Assembly (NCBI RefSeq): GCF_000719345.1
Contig: NZ_JOFX01000052.1
Coordinates: 1-30,663, forward strand
Length of the DNA: 30,663 bases
Direction: 5' to 3'
DNA from: Streptomyces sp. NRRL F-2664
GTDB taxonomy: Bacteria > Actinomycetota > Actinomycetes > Streptomycetales > Streptomycetaceae
Position 1 is the first letter of the stretch, and each line of letters starts with the position of its first letter. The notes beneath the pieces were generated by a model. That model was not told where the DNA came from. It made no database searches and saw only the letters and a program-made list of their open reading frames with translations. A program made the translations under genes and the position numbers. This document shows positions 7,346 to 14,809 of the stretch, piece by piece.

Positions 7346-8515
7346 TTGAGCATCCCGCCGAGTCCTCCTCCCGGACCGGGCCGCCCCTGGCCCCCGCGGC
7401 CCCCGCAGCCGGGATGGGGACCACCGCCGGGGTACGGGCCGCAGCCGCCGGCGCTCAACGGCTTCGCGCTCGCCTCCCTCCTGGCCGGGCTGCTGTGCTT
7501 CCCGCCGCTCGGCATCGCCTTCGGGGCGGCGGCGCTCGTGCAGATCGCGAAGAAGGGCGACCGGGGCAGGGCCCTGGCGATCACGGGCCTCGTGGTGTCC
7601 GTCCTGATGACCGGCGTGATGGTCTTCGCCGTCGGCCGCGTCACCGAGGCGGTCGGCGCCCGGCTCGACGGTCTGAGCGCGTACACGGAGGTCGAGGGCG
7701 AACTGCGCGACGTGGACGACATGAAGGCGGGCGACTGCTTCAACGTCCCGGGCGGGGACCTGTTCGAGGAGCAGCCGCTCCTCTACGCGGTGGACTGCTC
7801 CCGGGCGCACCACGGCGAGGTCACCGCGTCGAGGACGCTGGGAGCCGCGGACGCCCCGGGCGCGAGCGGTGCCGACCGGGCGGCGGAGGACGCCTGTTGG
7901 AAGGCCCAGGACGAGTACGCGATGGACACGTGGGCCCTGCCCGAGTTCGCGGAGATGTTCTACTTCGGACCGTCGCGGGAGTCCTGGCGGCAGGGGGACC
8001 GGAAGCTGCTCTGCGTGATCGGCACGACGGAGGAGGAGTGGCGCGGCAGCCTGCGCCGGGACGCCGGGATGCTCAGGCCCGAGCAGGCGGCCTTCCTGCG
8101 GGCGGCGAACGCCGTCGAGTTCGTTTTGAGCCGGCCGCCCGAGGGGGACGTGGACGACGCGCTCGGCCGGCACCAGGCGTGGGCGCGCGAGATGCACGCG
8201 GTGCTCGGCGAGGAGGCGAAGGTCCTCCAGCAGGACGCGGCCCGGCCGGGACTGGAGGCCGCCGCGCCGGCGCAGCTCAAGGAGATCGAGGTGGCCCGCG
8301 CGGCCTGGCAGCGGGCGTCCCAGGCGCGGACGGGGGTGGAGTTCGAGCGGCTGTGGGACCGGGCCCGGGCCGCGATGTCGCCGGAGACGGAGAAGGCGCT
8401 GCGCGGCGCGTACGGGCTGTCGACGCAGATCCCCCCGTGGCTGGAGGACGGTCCGGAGGGCACGGAGGACCCGACGGGCGAGGGCGGCAGGGGCCCTTCC
8501 TCCGAGGCGGTCTGA
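7346..8515 (+). CDS. DUF4190/septum-formation-type membrane protein
   Basis: A 389-residue protein with a Pro/Gly-rich cytoplasmic N-terminus (PPSPPPGPGRPW onward). It is followed by a DUF4190-like pair of membrane helices (FALASLLAGLLCFPPLGIAFGAAALVQIAKK, given here in two halves of one hairpin, then ALAITGLVVSVLMTGVMVFAV). The extracytoplasmic region contains GDCFNVPG and YAVDCSRAHHGEV, as in the septum-formation (septum_form) family, with paired Cys that may form a disulfide. The C-terminal half is Ala/Glu-rich and helical, with no recognised fold. TTG 7346 is preferred because GGAG lies nine bases upstream; ATG 7331 has no ribosome site. Function unknown; the family is common in actinobacteria. 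Confidence 0.7.
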   Translation: MSIPPSPPPGPGRPWPPRPPQPGWGPPPGYGPQPPALNGFALASLLAGLLCFPPLGIAFGAAALVQIAKKGDRGRALAITGLVVSVLMTGVMVFAVGRVTEAVGARLDGLSAYTEVEGELRDVDDMKAGDCFNVPGGDLFEEQPLLYAVDCSRAHHGEVTASRTLGAADAPGASGADRAAEDACWKAQDEYAMDTWALPEFAEMFYFGPSRESWRQGDRKLLCVIGTTEEEWRGSLRRDAGMLRPEQAAFLRAANAVEFVLSRPPEGDVDDALGRHQAWAREMHAVLGEEAKVLQQDAARPGLEAAAPAQLKEIEVARAAWQRASQARTGVEFERLWDRARAAMSPETEKALRGAYGLSTQIPPWLEDGPEGTEDPTGEGGRGPSSEAV

Positions 8516-8600
8516 CCTCGCCGGGACAACGCACGGCAGGGGGTTTGAGTGACCTGGCTTCATCACTTCGGGTGAAACTCTGGCCCTTGCTTGCGGTCTT

Positions 8601-8613
8601 CAACCGTCGGTTG
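8601..8613. promoter_or_regulatory. Palindrome CAACCGTCGGTTG upstream of the GntR gene
   Basis: Six-base arms around a central T, 40 bp before the GTG start of the regulator. Position and symmetry suit an autoregulatory operator, but the typical GntR/HutC box is not evident, so the assignment is inference. Confidence 0.35.
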
Positions 8614-8652
8614 CCAGTGTGTAGCTGTCTGTCAACCTGATGGGAGTGGCCA

Positions 8653-9405
8653 GTGACTTTCGGTGAGCAGCCGGCCTATCTTCGTGTGGCCGGGGATCTT
8701 CGACGGCAGATCGTCGACGGTTCTCTGCCCCCGCACGCCCGGCTCCCCTCCCAGGCCCGCATCCGCGAGGAGTACGGGGTCTCCGACACCGTGGCCCTGG
8801 AGGCACGCAAGGTCCTCATGGCGGAGGGCCTGGTCGAGGGCCGCTCCGGCTCCGGTACGTACGTGCGCGAGCAGCCGGTGCCGCGGCGGGTGGCCCGGTC
8901 CGGCTACCGCACGGGCGGTGCCTCGACGCCGTTCCGGCAGGAGCAGGCCGACTCCGGCGCGCGGGGGACGTGGGAGTCGAGCAGCGAACAGACCGGCGCG
9001 CCCGCGGAGATCGCCAAGAGGCTCGGCATCGAGCCGGGTGAGCGCGTGATGCGGACGCGCTACGTCTTCCGCGACGCGGGGGAGACGATGATGCTCTCCA
9101 CCTCCTGGGAGCCGCTCGCCGTGACCGGGCGGACCCCCGTGATGCTGCCGGAGGAGGGCCCGCTGGGGGGCTCCGGAGTGGTCGACCGGATGGCCGCGAT
9201 CGACGTCGTCGTCGACAACATGGTGGAGGAGGTCGGCGCGCGGCCCGGCCTGGCGGAGGAGATCCTCCTGCTCGGCGGGGTCCCGGGGCACGTCGTGCTG
9301 GTGATCGGCCGTACCTACTACGCCTCGGGCCGTGCGGTGGAAACGGCCGACGTCGTCGTCCCGGCGGACCGCTACCGCCTCTCCTACCACCTCCCGGTGC
9401 GTTAG
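8653..9405 (+). CDS. GntR-family transcriptional regulator, HutC subfamily (UTRA domain)
   Basis: This 250-residue cytosolic regulator has an N-terminal winged helix (about 6-75), with PAYLRVAGDLRRQI, LPSQARIREEYGVS and GSGTYV as the family wing. The C-terminal UTRA effector domain (about 90-245) includes GERVMRTRYVF, DRMAAID, VDNMVEEV and DVVVPADRYRLSYHL. HutC-type proteins bind DNA as dimers and release it on binding a small ligand; the ligand here is unknown. GTG 8653 follows a GGGAG ribosome site. The gene stands alone with a 137-bp upstream gap, so autoregulation is plausible and direct targets cannot be read from context. Confidence 0.88.
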   Translation: MTFGEQPAYLRVAGDLRRQIVDGSLPPHARLPSQARIREEYGVSDTVALEARKVLMAEGLVEGRSGSGTYVREQPVPRRVARSGYRTGGASTPFRQEQADSGARGTWESSSEQTGAPAEIAKRLGIEPGERVMRTRYVFRDAGETMMLSTSWEPLAVTGRTPVMLPEEGPLGGSGVVDRMAAIDVVVDNMVEEVGARPGLAEEILLLGGVPGHVVLVIGRTYYASGRAVETADVVVPADRYRLSYHLPVR

Positions 9406-9704
9406 GGAGGGTCCGCTCCCCGGCACCGCGCCCGCCCGCACTCCCTCGACGCAGCTGCCCCGCCCGCACTCCTTCGCCGTCGCCGCGCCCGCCTTCGCCG
9501 CGGTCGCCGTCCCGCCACGGGCCGGGCATGCGGGACCGTGGACCGGCGGGTTTCGGCGCGATGGTGATCGCCCCCGGCGCCCCCGACGTCCCGCTGGCGC
9601 CGGTCCGCCGACACGTCGGGGCGGGGCCTGGGCCGCCTATTTGCCGGCGGCAACCGCCCTGGTTCCGCACACGGGCAGGGCTCGGACGGTCGGCGCCCCC
9701 GAAG

Positions 9705-9730
9705 CTACCTGCGGGTATACCTGCCCGTAG
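9705..9730. promoter_or_regulatory. Imperfect 26-bp dyad centred on GGTATACC
   Basis: The pattern CTACnnGCnGGTATACCnGCnnGTAG is symmetric over 20 of 26 positions, about 215 bp before the SPOR gene. This is a plausible binding site for a dimeric regulator. No partner is known. Confidence 0.4.
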
Positions 9731-9804
9731 GGAGGGCGGCCGGCGCACGGGCGCGCGTCCGGTGGTTCCCGCGCGCGGGTCCGGACCGGCGCGCACGGCG
9801 CACT

Positions 9805-9828
9805 CGTACGCATGGCCGGATGCGTACG
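9805..9828. promoter_or_regulatory. Inverted repeat CGTACGCAT-N6-ATGCGTACG
   Basis: Perfect 9-bp arms around GGCCGG. It could be an operator or an RNA hairpin. There is no T-run, and it lies 116 bp upstream of the SPOR start. Confidence 0.45.
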
Positions 9829-9867
9829 CCTGTCAGGTATCTCTTCGTAAAAAACCGTATCCGCTCC

Positions 9868-9892
9868 GTAAAGGTCGGGCGTAAGGTCGGGC
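9868..9892. repeat. Short direct repeat GTAA(A)GGTCGGGC
   Basis: GTAAAGGTCGGGC is followed immediately by GTAAGGTCGGGC, about 50 bp before the SPOR start. It may be a tandem regulator site or a chance duplication. Confidence 0.5.
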
Positions 9893-9944
9893 ATATGCGC
9901 AATGCGGTTTCCCGGGCAGATACGTCGGCGGAGGGTGAAACGCG

Positions 9945-10130
9945 ATGAACGACAGCGGTGCCCTGCTCCCGTGGCTGGTCATACGTCAGGACGACAACGG
10001 CAACCGCTACCGGGTGGGCCGGTACGCCACCCGGGCCGAGGCCCAGAAGGTCGCCGACAGTCTCGACGACCGAGGACACAAGCAGCTCTACTGGGTCGAG
10101 CGGATCGGCCAGACCGCCACGATGAACTGA
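9945..10130 (+). CDS. SPOR-domain mini-protein (61 aa)
   Basis: A small soluble protein, essentially one SPOR-like unit: WLVIRQDDNGNRYRVGRYATRAEAQKVADSLDDRGHKQLYWVERI. The GRY-x-TRAEA pattern and terminal strand match the SPOR fold. SPOR domains bind denuded glycan strands of septal peptidoglycan when exported, but this protein has no signal or membrane helix, so a cytoplasmic role is more likely and cannot be specified. The ATG has GGAGGGTG about nine bases upstream. Small standalone SPOR proteins like this are common in Streptomyces. The NUDIX gene follows after 38 bp. Confidence 0.82.
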   Translation: MNDSGALLPWLVIRQDDNGNRYRVGRYATRAEAQKVADSLDDRGHKQLYWVERIGQTATMN

Positions 10131-10135
10131 GTCAG

Positions 10136-10153
10136 CAGCGCCCCAGGGCGCTG
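10136..10153. promoter_or_regulatory. Palindrome CAGCGCCCCAGGGCGCTG between SPOR and NUDIX genes
   Basis: Eight-base arms around CA, immediately after the SPOR stop and 15 bp before the NUDIX ATG. CATAGG follows directly and resembles a -10 box for a leaderless NUDIX transcript. It may be a short terminator or an operator. Confidence 0.4.
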
Positions 10154-10168
10154 GCATAGGCTCCGCCC

Positions 10169-10597
10169 ATGACGGTACGCGTGGTCGTGGGCGGAGCCCT
10201 TTGTCATGAGGGGCGCCTGCTGGCCGCCCGCCGCAGTGCGCCGCCGGAGCTCGCCGGGCGGTGGGAACTGCCGGGCGGGAAGGCCGAACCGGGTGAAACC
10301 GTCCCCGAGGCGCTGGTGCGCGAACTGCGCGAGGAACTCGGCGTGGAGGCCGAGCCGCTGGAGCGGATCCCGGGGGAGTGGCCGCTGAAGCCCGGGCTGG
10401 TGCTGCATGTGTGGACGGCGCGACTGCTGTCCGGTGTGCCTGCGCCGCTGGAGGACCACGACGAACTGCGGTGGCTCGCGCCGGAGGAACTGGAGTCGGT
10501 CGACTGGCTGGAGCAGGACCGCCCCGCCGTCGCCGAGGCCGGCCGCCGACTGCGTACGCAGGCAAGCCGGCGGGGGCGCGTGACCGGCGCACCCTAG
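10169..10597 (+). CDS. NUDIX hydrolase, MutT-like (8-oxo-dGTP/NTP pyrophosphohydrolase type)
   Basis: This 142-residue protein carries an intact Nudix box GX5EX7REUXEEXGU at residues 37-59 (Gly37, Glu43, Arg51-Glu52, Glu55-Glu56, Gly58), in the sequence GGKAEPGETVPEALVRELRE and onward. Length, the RWELPGGK entry and the WLAPEELE C-terminal helix match MutT/Nudix house-cleaning enzymes that hydrolyse oxidised nucleoside triphosphates, using Mg or Mn bound by the box glutamates. The actual substrate is unproven. No ribosome site precedes the ATG at 10169, and a -10-like CATAGG lies about 15 bp upstream, so a leaderless message is plausible. Confidence 0.87.
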   Translation: MTVRVVVGGALCHEGRLLAARRSAPPELAGRWELPGGKAEPGETVPEALVRELREELGVEAEPLERIPGEWPLKPGLVLHVWTARLLSGVPAPLEDHDELRWLAPEELESVDWLEQDRPAVAEAGRRLRTQASRRGRVTGAP

Positions 10598-10661
10598 TCC
10601 GTCTGTGCCACAGTGCGCCGGTGGTTCGGGATCGAGTGGTACGACGCCTGGAATATCGGGT

Positions 10662-11177
10662 ATGTCGCTATTAATCCCTATCTCGTCCCTCTTTCGTTCC
10701 AGACGAACCGGACTGGGGTCGCTGCTGGCCCGGGAAGTGATCGGCGTGATCGACACAGACGGTGAGAGCGCCGAGTGGGCCTTCCCCGCAGAGCCCGGCG
10801 CCGTCCGCACCGCCCGCCACGCCGTACTCGGAACCCTGCACGAGTGGGGTCTCGAAGCCGTCGGCGACATCACCGTGCTGCTGGTCAGTGAGCTCGTCAC
10901 CAATTCCCTCCGCTACGCTTCCGGCCCCATCGGCGTCCGGCTGATACGGCGCAATCCGGCCGCGGCAGGCGTCGGCGAGGCCCCCGCCGACAGCCCCGCG
11001 CTGATCGTGGAGATCTCCGATCCGCTTCCGGATCCGCCCCGCGAGCGGGAGGCCGACGCCGAGGACGAAGGGGGCCGCGGACTGCACCTCGTGGCCGTCT
11101 CCTCGCAGAGATGGGGAACCCGGCACGGGAAAACAGGGAAGACTGTGTGGTTCGAGTTGGCTCTTCCTGGTGAGTAA
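10662..11177 (+). CDS. RsbW-like ATP-binding regulator (HATPase_c, GHKL)
   Basis: This 171-residue protein has a GHKL ATPase fold like the anti-sigma kinases RsbW and SpoIIAB: the N-box SELVTNSLRYA (Glu77, Asn81), a weak G1 (EISDPLPDPP) and the G2 box DEGGRGLHLV (135-144), ending WFELALPGE. This family binds ATP and usually phosphorylates an anti-anti-sigma partner or sequesters a sigma factor. In Streptomyces many copies lack an adjacent sigma gene. The end (DEGGRGL.LV...WGTR...GKTVWFEL) is very similar to the C-terminus of the next gene, so the two are paralogous. ATG 10662 is chosen; its ribosome site is weak. Confidence 0.85.
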   Translation: MSLLIPISSLFRSRRTGLGSLLAREVIGVIDTDGESAEWAFPAEPGAVRTARHAVLGTLHEWGLEAVGDITVLLVSELVTNSLRYASGPIGVRLIRRNPAAAGVGEAPADSPALIVEISDPLPDPPREREADAEDEGGRGLHLVAVSSQRWGTRHGKTGKTVWFELALPGE

Positions 11178-11212
11178 CAAGGTGAGCGGTGGCGGGAGAC
11201 CCCCCGCGGCCC

Positions 11213-11230
11213 TTCCGGCGGTGGCCGGAA
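11213..11230 (+). terminator. Weak hairpin after the HATPase gene
   Basis: TTCCGGC and GCCGGAA arms with a GGTG loop, 35 bp after the HATPase stop and 144 bp before the next start. No U-run. It may only partly terminate transcription. Confidence 0.4.
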
Positions 11231-11373
11231 AGGAGGTCGGGGAAGATCGCGCGACATGGCTCGAAATCATCGAGACCGTGCTGTGATCGTGAACGCCGTG
11301 CCGTCCGGGGTCGTGGTGCTGAATACTGCCGTCATGGCCGGTCCGGTTGCGGTGAGCTGGAGGGGACGGTCGC

Positions 11374-14004
11374 GTGAGCGAAATACCTGCGCAGGCACAT
11401 CAGGCCGACGTGCCTCGGGAGACATGGCACGACGCCCTGTGGCACAGCAGTCCGCCTGGCTCGATATATGACTACATAAAGGTCGCATCCTTCTCGATCG
11501 GGCCCGACGGGTACATCGACCAGTGGAGCCTGCGCGCCGAAGAACTCTTCGGGCTGACGGCCGCCCAGACCGTGGGGCGCGACCCGGTCGACGCCTTCAT
11601 GCCGCCCGAACTGCGCCCGGACGCCCACCGCAAGGTCGCCGAGATCCTCGACGGCAAGGAGTGGACCGGACTGATCCCCTTCCGGATCCCCGGAGGCAAC
11701 GGCGCGCACGGCGTGGCCGAGATCTATGTGATGCCCACCCAGACCGAGACGGCGGAACGGGCCGCCCTCTGCGTCGTCGTCGACGTACGCGCGCTGCGCC
11801 GCATCGAATCCGACCTCGCCGCATCACAGGCCATATTCGGCCAATCTCCCTTCGGCTTCCTGCTCTTCGGTACGGACCTCACCGTGCAGCGGGCCAACCG
11901 CCGCTTCGCCACCGTCTTCGGCGGCTCCGCCGAGACGCACCGCGGGCGCACCGTCCACGACTACCTGCCGCCGCACGAGGCCGACCGGATGGCCGACGCC
12001 CTGCGCCGCGTCCTGGACACCGGCGAGGCGGTCACCGACCTGCGCATCACCGGAGCCACCCCGCGCAGCCGGGAGAACCGCCACTGGTCCATCAACCTCT
12101 ACCGCGTCCACGGCGGCAGCGGCCGCCCCATCGGTGTCGCCGGCATCGGCACCGACGTCACCCGACGGCACCTCGCCGCCCGCGAGGCCGCCGGAGTACG
12201 GCGCAATCTCGCCCTGCTCAACGAGGCCGGGCACCGCATCGGGAACTCGCTCGACCTGGAGACCACCGCCCGGGAACTCCTCGACGTCACGGTCCCCGGC
12301 TTCTGCGACCTGGCAGCCGTCGACCTCTACCAGGGCCTGCTGCTCGGCGACGACGACCGGCCCGCTCGGCCGCAGGGGCCCGGCGTGCCGAGCCTGCCCG
12401 GCCAGGGCCCGGCCCGTACACCGTCCGCGCCGCTGCGCCGGGTGGCCTTCTCCTCCGCCGTGTCCGACGCCCCGCTGTCCGGCCCCGGCGCGCTGGTCGC
12501 GGTCGGCGACATCCACCGCTACCCCGCGGCCTCCCCGGGCGCGCTCGCCCTGCGCACGGCGCGGCCGCGGCTGATCGAGGGCGGCGGCCCGGAAGACCTC
12601 GTGCAGTCCACCCTGGTGGTGCCGATGGTCGCCCACGACACCGTCGTCGGACTCGCGCAGTTCTCCCGTACGAAGGGCAGCGAGCCCTTCGGCGAACGGG
12701 ACCGGGCGGTGGCCGTCGAACTGGCCGCCCGGGCAGCCGTCTGCATCGACAACGCCCGCCTGTACCGGCGCGAGCACGAACGGGCCCTGATACTGCAACG
12801 CAGCCTCCTGCCCCCGGGCGACCCGGAGGCCGCCGGCCTGGACATCGCCTGCCGCTACCTGCCGGGCAACGCCGCCACCGAGGTCGGCGGCGACTGGTTC
12901 GACGTCATCGAACTGCCCGGGCACCGCACCGCACTGGTCGTCGGCGACGTCATGGGCCGGGGCCTGCGCGCGGCCGTCGCCATGGGCGAACTGCGCACCG
13001 CCGTGCGCACCCTGGCCCTGCTGGACCTCGAACCGGCGGAGGTGCTGACCGCGCTCGACGAGATCGCACGCGGGCTCGGCGCACCCGGCGGCTCCCAGCA
13101 GGCCTCCCGGGCGGCCCTGCACTCGCGGGACTCCGACCGCTCGGAGGTCTACCTCGCCACCTGCGTGTACGCGGTCTACGACCCGGTGACGCGGCGCTGC
13201 ACCATCGCCAACGCCGGCCACATGCCGCCGGTCCTGGTGTCGCCGCACGACGCCGGGCCGGGCGAGGACCGCGAACCGGTGCCCGCCCTGCTGCTGGAGG
13301 TACCGCCCGGGCTGCCGCTCGGGGTGGGAGGGGAGCCCTTCGAGGAGGTCGAGGTCGAACTCCCCGAGGGAGCCCTGCTCGCCCTCTACACCGACGGGCT
13401 CGTGGAGTCGCGTGACCATCCGCTGGAGGAAGGCCTGCGCGGCCTGCGCGCGGCGCTCGCCGACCCGGTCCGCCCCCTGGAGGACGTCTGCGACCACGTC
13501 CTGAACACCCTGGACACCCGCCACGGCGAGGACGACATCGCCCTGCTGATGGCCAGGGTCCAGGGCCTGCCCATGGACGCCGTCGGGGACTGGCAGCTGC
13601 CCCGCGAGGCCCGGTCGGTGGGCCGGGCCCGGGAACTGGCCCGGGCCAAGCTGCCGGCGTGGGGACTGGAGGGGCTGCTCGACACCACCGAGCTCCTCGT
13701 CAGCGAACTCGTCACCAACGCCCTGCGCTACGGCGAGGGCGAGATCAGGCTGCGGCTGCTCCTGGACCGGACGCTGGTGTGCGAGGTGTGGGACGCGAAC
13801 CTGGTCCAGCCCCGCCGGCGGCGCGCCCGGGACACCGACGAGGGCGGGCGGGGCCTGCAACTGGTGGGCATGCTGTCCGCCGGGTGGGGCACCCGGCGCA
13901 CCCACCGCGGCAAGACCGTGTGGTTCGAACTCCCCCTTCCCGGCGCTGCGGAGGAGGGGGTCTCGGAACTCTCGGCCGAGCAGTTGCTGAACCTGTACGG
14001 CTGA
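11374..14004 (+). CDS. PAS-PAS-GAF-SpoIIE phosphatase-HATPase multidomain regulator
   Basis: This 876-residue soluble protein starts at GTG 11374 with GGAGGGG seven bases upstream. Domains in order: PAS (about 32-142), PAS (about 150-265, ending GIGTDVTRR, the PAC signature), GAF (about 285-470, with LVVPM and LAARAAVCIDNARLY), PP2C/SpoIIE phosphatase (about 472-729), and a GHKL kinase-like domain (about 745-860). The phosphatase shows EVGGDWFDV, VGDVMGRG, NAGHMPP, LYTDGLVE and GEDDIALL, which retain the metal-binding Asp residues. The kinase-like domain shows SELVTNALRYG and DEGGRGLQLV. Such fusions dephosphorylate anti-anti-sigma proteins while the kinase module phosphorylates them, with PAS and GAF sensing ligands. 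No sigma or anti-anti-sigma gene is nearby. Likely in the same regulatory circuit as the preceding HATPase. Confidence 0.92.
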   Translation: MSEIPAQAHQADVPRETWHDALWHSSPPGSIYDYIKVASFSIGPDGYIDQWSLRAEELFGLTAAQTVGRDPVDAFMPPELRPDAHRKVAEILDGKEWTGLIPFRIPGGNGAHGVAEIYVMPTQTETAERAALCVVVDVRALRRIESDLAASQAIFGQSPFGFLLFGTDLTVQRANRRFATVFGGSAETHRGRTVHDYLPPHEADRMADALRRVLDTGEAVTDLRITGATPRSRENRHWSINLYRVHGGSGRPIGVAGIGTDVTRRHLAAREAAGVRRNLALLNEAGHRIGNSLDLETTARELLDVTVPGFCDLAAVDLYQGLLLGDDDRPARPQGPGVPSLPGQGPARTPSAPLRRVAFSSAVSDAPLSGPGALVAVGDIHRYPAASPGALALRTARPRLIEGGGPEDLVQSTLVVPMVAHDTVVGLAQFSRTKGSEPFGERDRAVAVELAARAAVCIDNARLYRREHERALILQRSLLPPGDPEAAGLDIACRYLPGNAATEVGGDWFDVIELPGHRTALVVGDVMGRGLRAAVAMGELRTAVRTLALLDLEPAEVLTALDEIARGLGAPGGSQQASRAALHSRDSDRSEVYLATCVYAVYDPVTRRCTIANAGHMPPVLVSPHDAGPGEDREPVPALLLEVPPGLPLGVGGEPFEEVEVELPEGALLALYTDGLVESRDHPLEEGLRGLRAALADPVRPLEDVCDHVLNTLDTRHGEDDIALLMARVQGLPMDAVGDWQLPREARSVGRARELARAKLPAWGLEGLLDTTELLVSELVTNALRYGEGEIRLRLLLDRTLVCEVWDANLVQPRRRRARDTDEGGRGLQLVGMLSAGWGTRRTHRGKTVWFELPLPGAAEEGVSELSAEQLLNLYG

Positions 14005-14026
14005 CCGGTCGCACGCCCCGGGACAG

Positions 14027-14040
14027 CCGGCCTAGGCCGG
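14027..14040. terminator. Bidirectional palindrome between convergent genes
   Basis: CCGGCCTAGGCCGG is a perfect 14-bp palindrome in the 27-bp gap between convergent genes. It contains the TAG stop codon of pspA on the minus strand (14034-14032). As an RNA it could form a small hairpin in either direction; termination is inference. Confidence 0.45.
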
Positions 14041-14751
14041 GCCGCCCTGTTTGAGGGCGGCCAGTCGGGCCTCGACCTCCGAGGCCCTGCCGAGGTCCTC
14101 CAGCGACTCGAACTGGGCGTCCAGGGAGGACGCGGCCAGTTCCTGCCTGCCCAGGGCCATCGCCTCCTCGCGCCGTACCTTCTCCTCGAAGCGGCTCAGG
14201 TCGCTCGTCGGGTCCATGACGTCGATGCTCTTCACCGCGTCCAGCATCGTGTTCTGCGCCTGGGCGCTGCGCGCCCTCGCCACCAGCTCGTCCCGCTTCG
14301 CCCGGAGATCCGTCAGCTTGGTCCGCATCGACTCCAGGCCCGCCGTGAGCCGGTCCACGACGGCCGTCTGCGCCGCGATCGTCGGCTCGGCCGTCCTCGC
14401 CTCCTTCTCCGACTGCAGCTGCCGCCCCAGCGCCACCTTCGCCAGATGGTCGAACCGGTCGGCCTCCGCGGTCGCCCCGGACGCCCTCAACTCGTCCGCC
14501 TTCCGGCTGGCGGCCAACGCCTTGGAGCCCCATTCGGCGGCCGCGTCCACGTCCTCCTGGTGGTCCGCCTCCAGCATCCTCAGGTTGCCGATCGTCGTCG
14601 CGACCGCCTGGTCGGCCTCCGAAATGTTGTTGGCGTAGTCCCGGATCAGCTGGTCCAGCATCCTCTGCGGGTCCTCCGCCTGGTCCAGCAGTGCGTTGAT
14701 GTTGGCCTTGGCGAGCTGGGTGACGCGGCCGAGGATCGTCTGCTTGCTCAT
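14032..14751 (-). CDS. pspA: PspA/IM30 family membrane-stress protein
   Basis: This 239-residue protein is predicted to be almost wholly alpha-helical coiled coil. It begins with MSKQTILGRVTQLAKANINALLDQAEDP, the typical PspA/Vipp1 N-terminus with amphipathic helix and first coiled coil (written here as one continuous motif with DPQRMLDQ). PspA proteins bind stressed membranes, form ESCRT-III-like assemblies and help maintain the proton gradient. The tail is ESLEDLGRASEVEARLAALK. The ATG at 14751 has AGGAGAGG at good spacing. It lies 58 bp downstream of the TPM gene on the same strand, so the pair may be one envelope-stress unit. No PspF-like regulator is nearby. Confidence 0.9.
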   Translation of the reverse strand: MSKQTILGRVTQLAKANINALLDQAEDPQRMLDQLIRDYANNISEADQAVATTIGNLRMLEADHQEDVDAAAEWGSKALAASRKADELRASGATAEADRFDHLAKVALGRQLQSEKEARTAEPTIAAQTAVVDRLTAGLESMRTKLTDLRAKRDELVARARSAQAQNTMLDAVKSIDVMDPTSDLSRFEEKVRREEAMALGRQELAASSLDAQFESLEDLGRASEVEARLAALKQGGPA

Positions 14752-14809
14752 GATGGGCCTCTCCTGTGAGCGATGGTCCGTCCGACTGCGCAGCCGCGCC
14801 CCGGGCCGT

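Larger units (their letters stand above)
9406..9944. other. 539-bp intergenic region without a supported gene
   Basis: The first 250 bp are C/G-rich and featureless; open frames there have no ribosome site and no recognisable product. The right half is more A/T-rich and structured: an imperfect 26-bp dyad (9705-9730), an inverted repeat (9805-9828) and a short direct repeat (9868-9892). This is probably the control region of the SPOR mini-protein gene and possibly home of a small RNA. Confidence 0.5.

Noticed and set aside
5443..7743. 766-codon open frame antisense to the subtilase
   Set aside because: Composition typical of an antisense high-GC frame. The plus strand has complete protease signatures and a ribosome site.
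9332..9894. Several frames of 80-130 codons in the intergenic region after the GntR gene
   Set aside because: No ribosome sites, Arg/Pro-rich shadows and no recognisable product. Treated as non-coding.
11824..13905. Long open frame on the minus strand across the PAS/GAF/SpoIIE gene
   Set aside because: Antisense shadow of a real multidomain gene, with His/Gln/Gly-rich composition and no motif.
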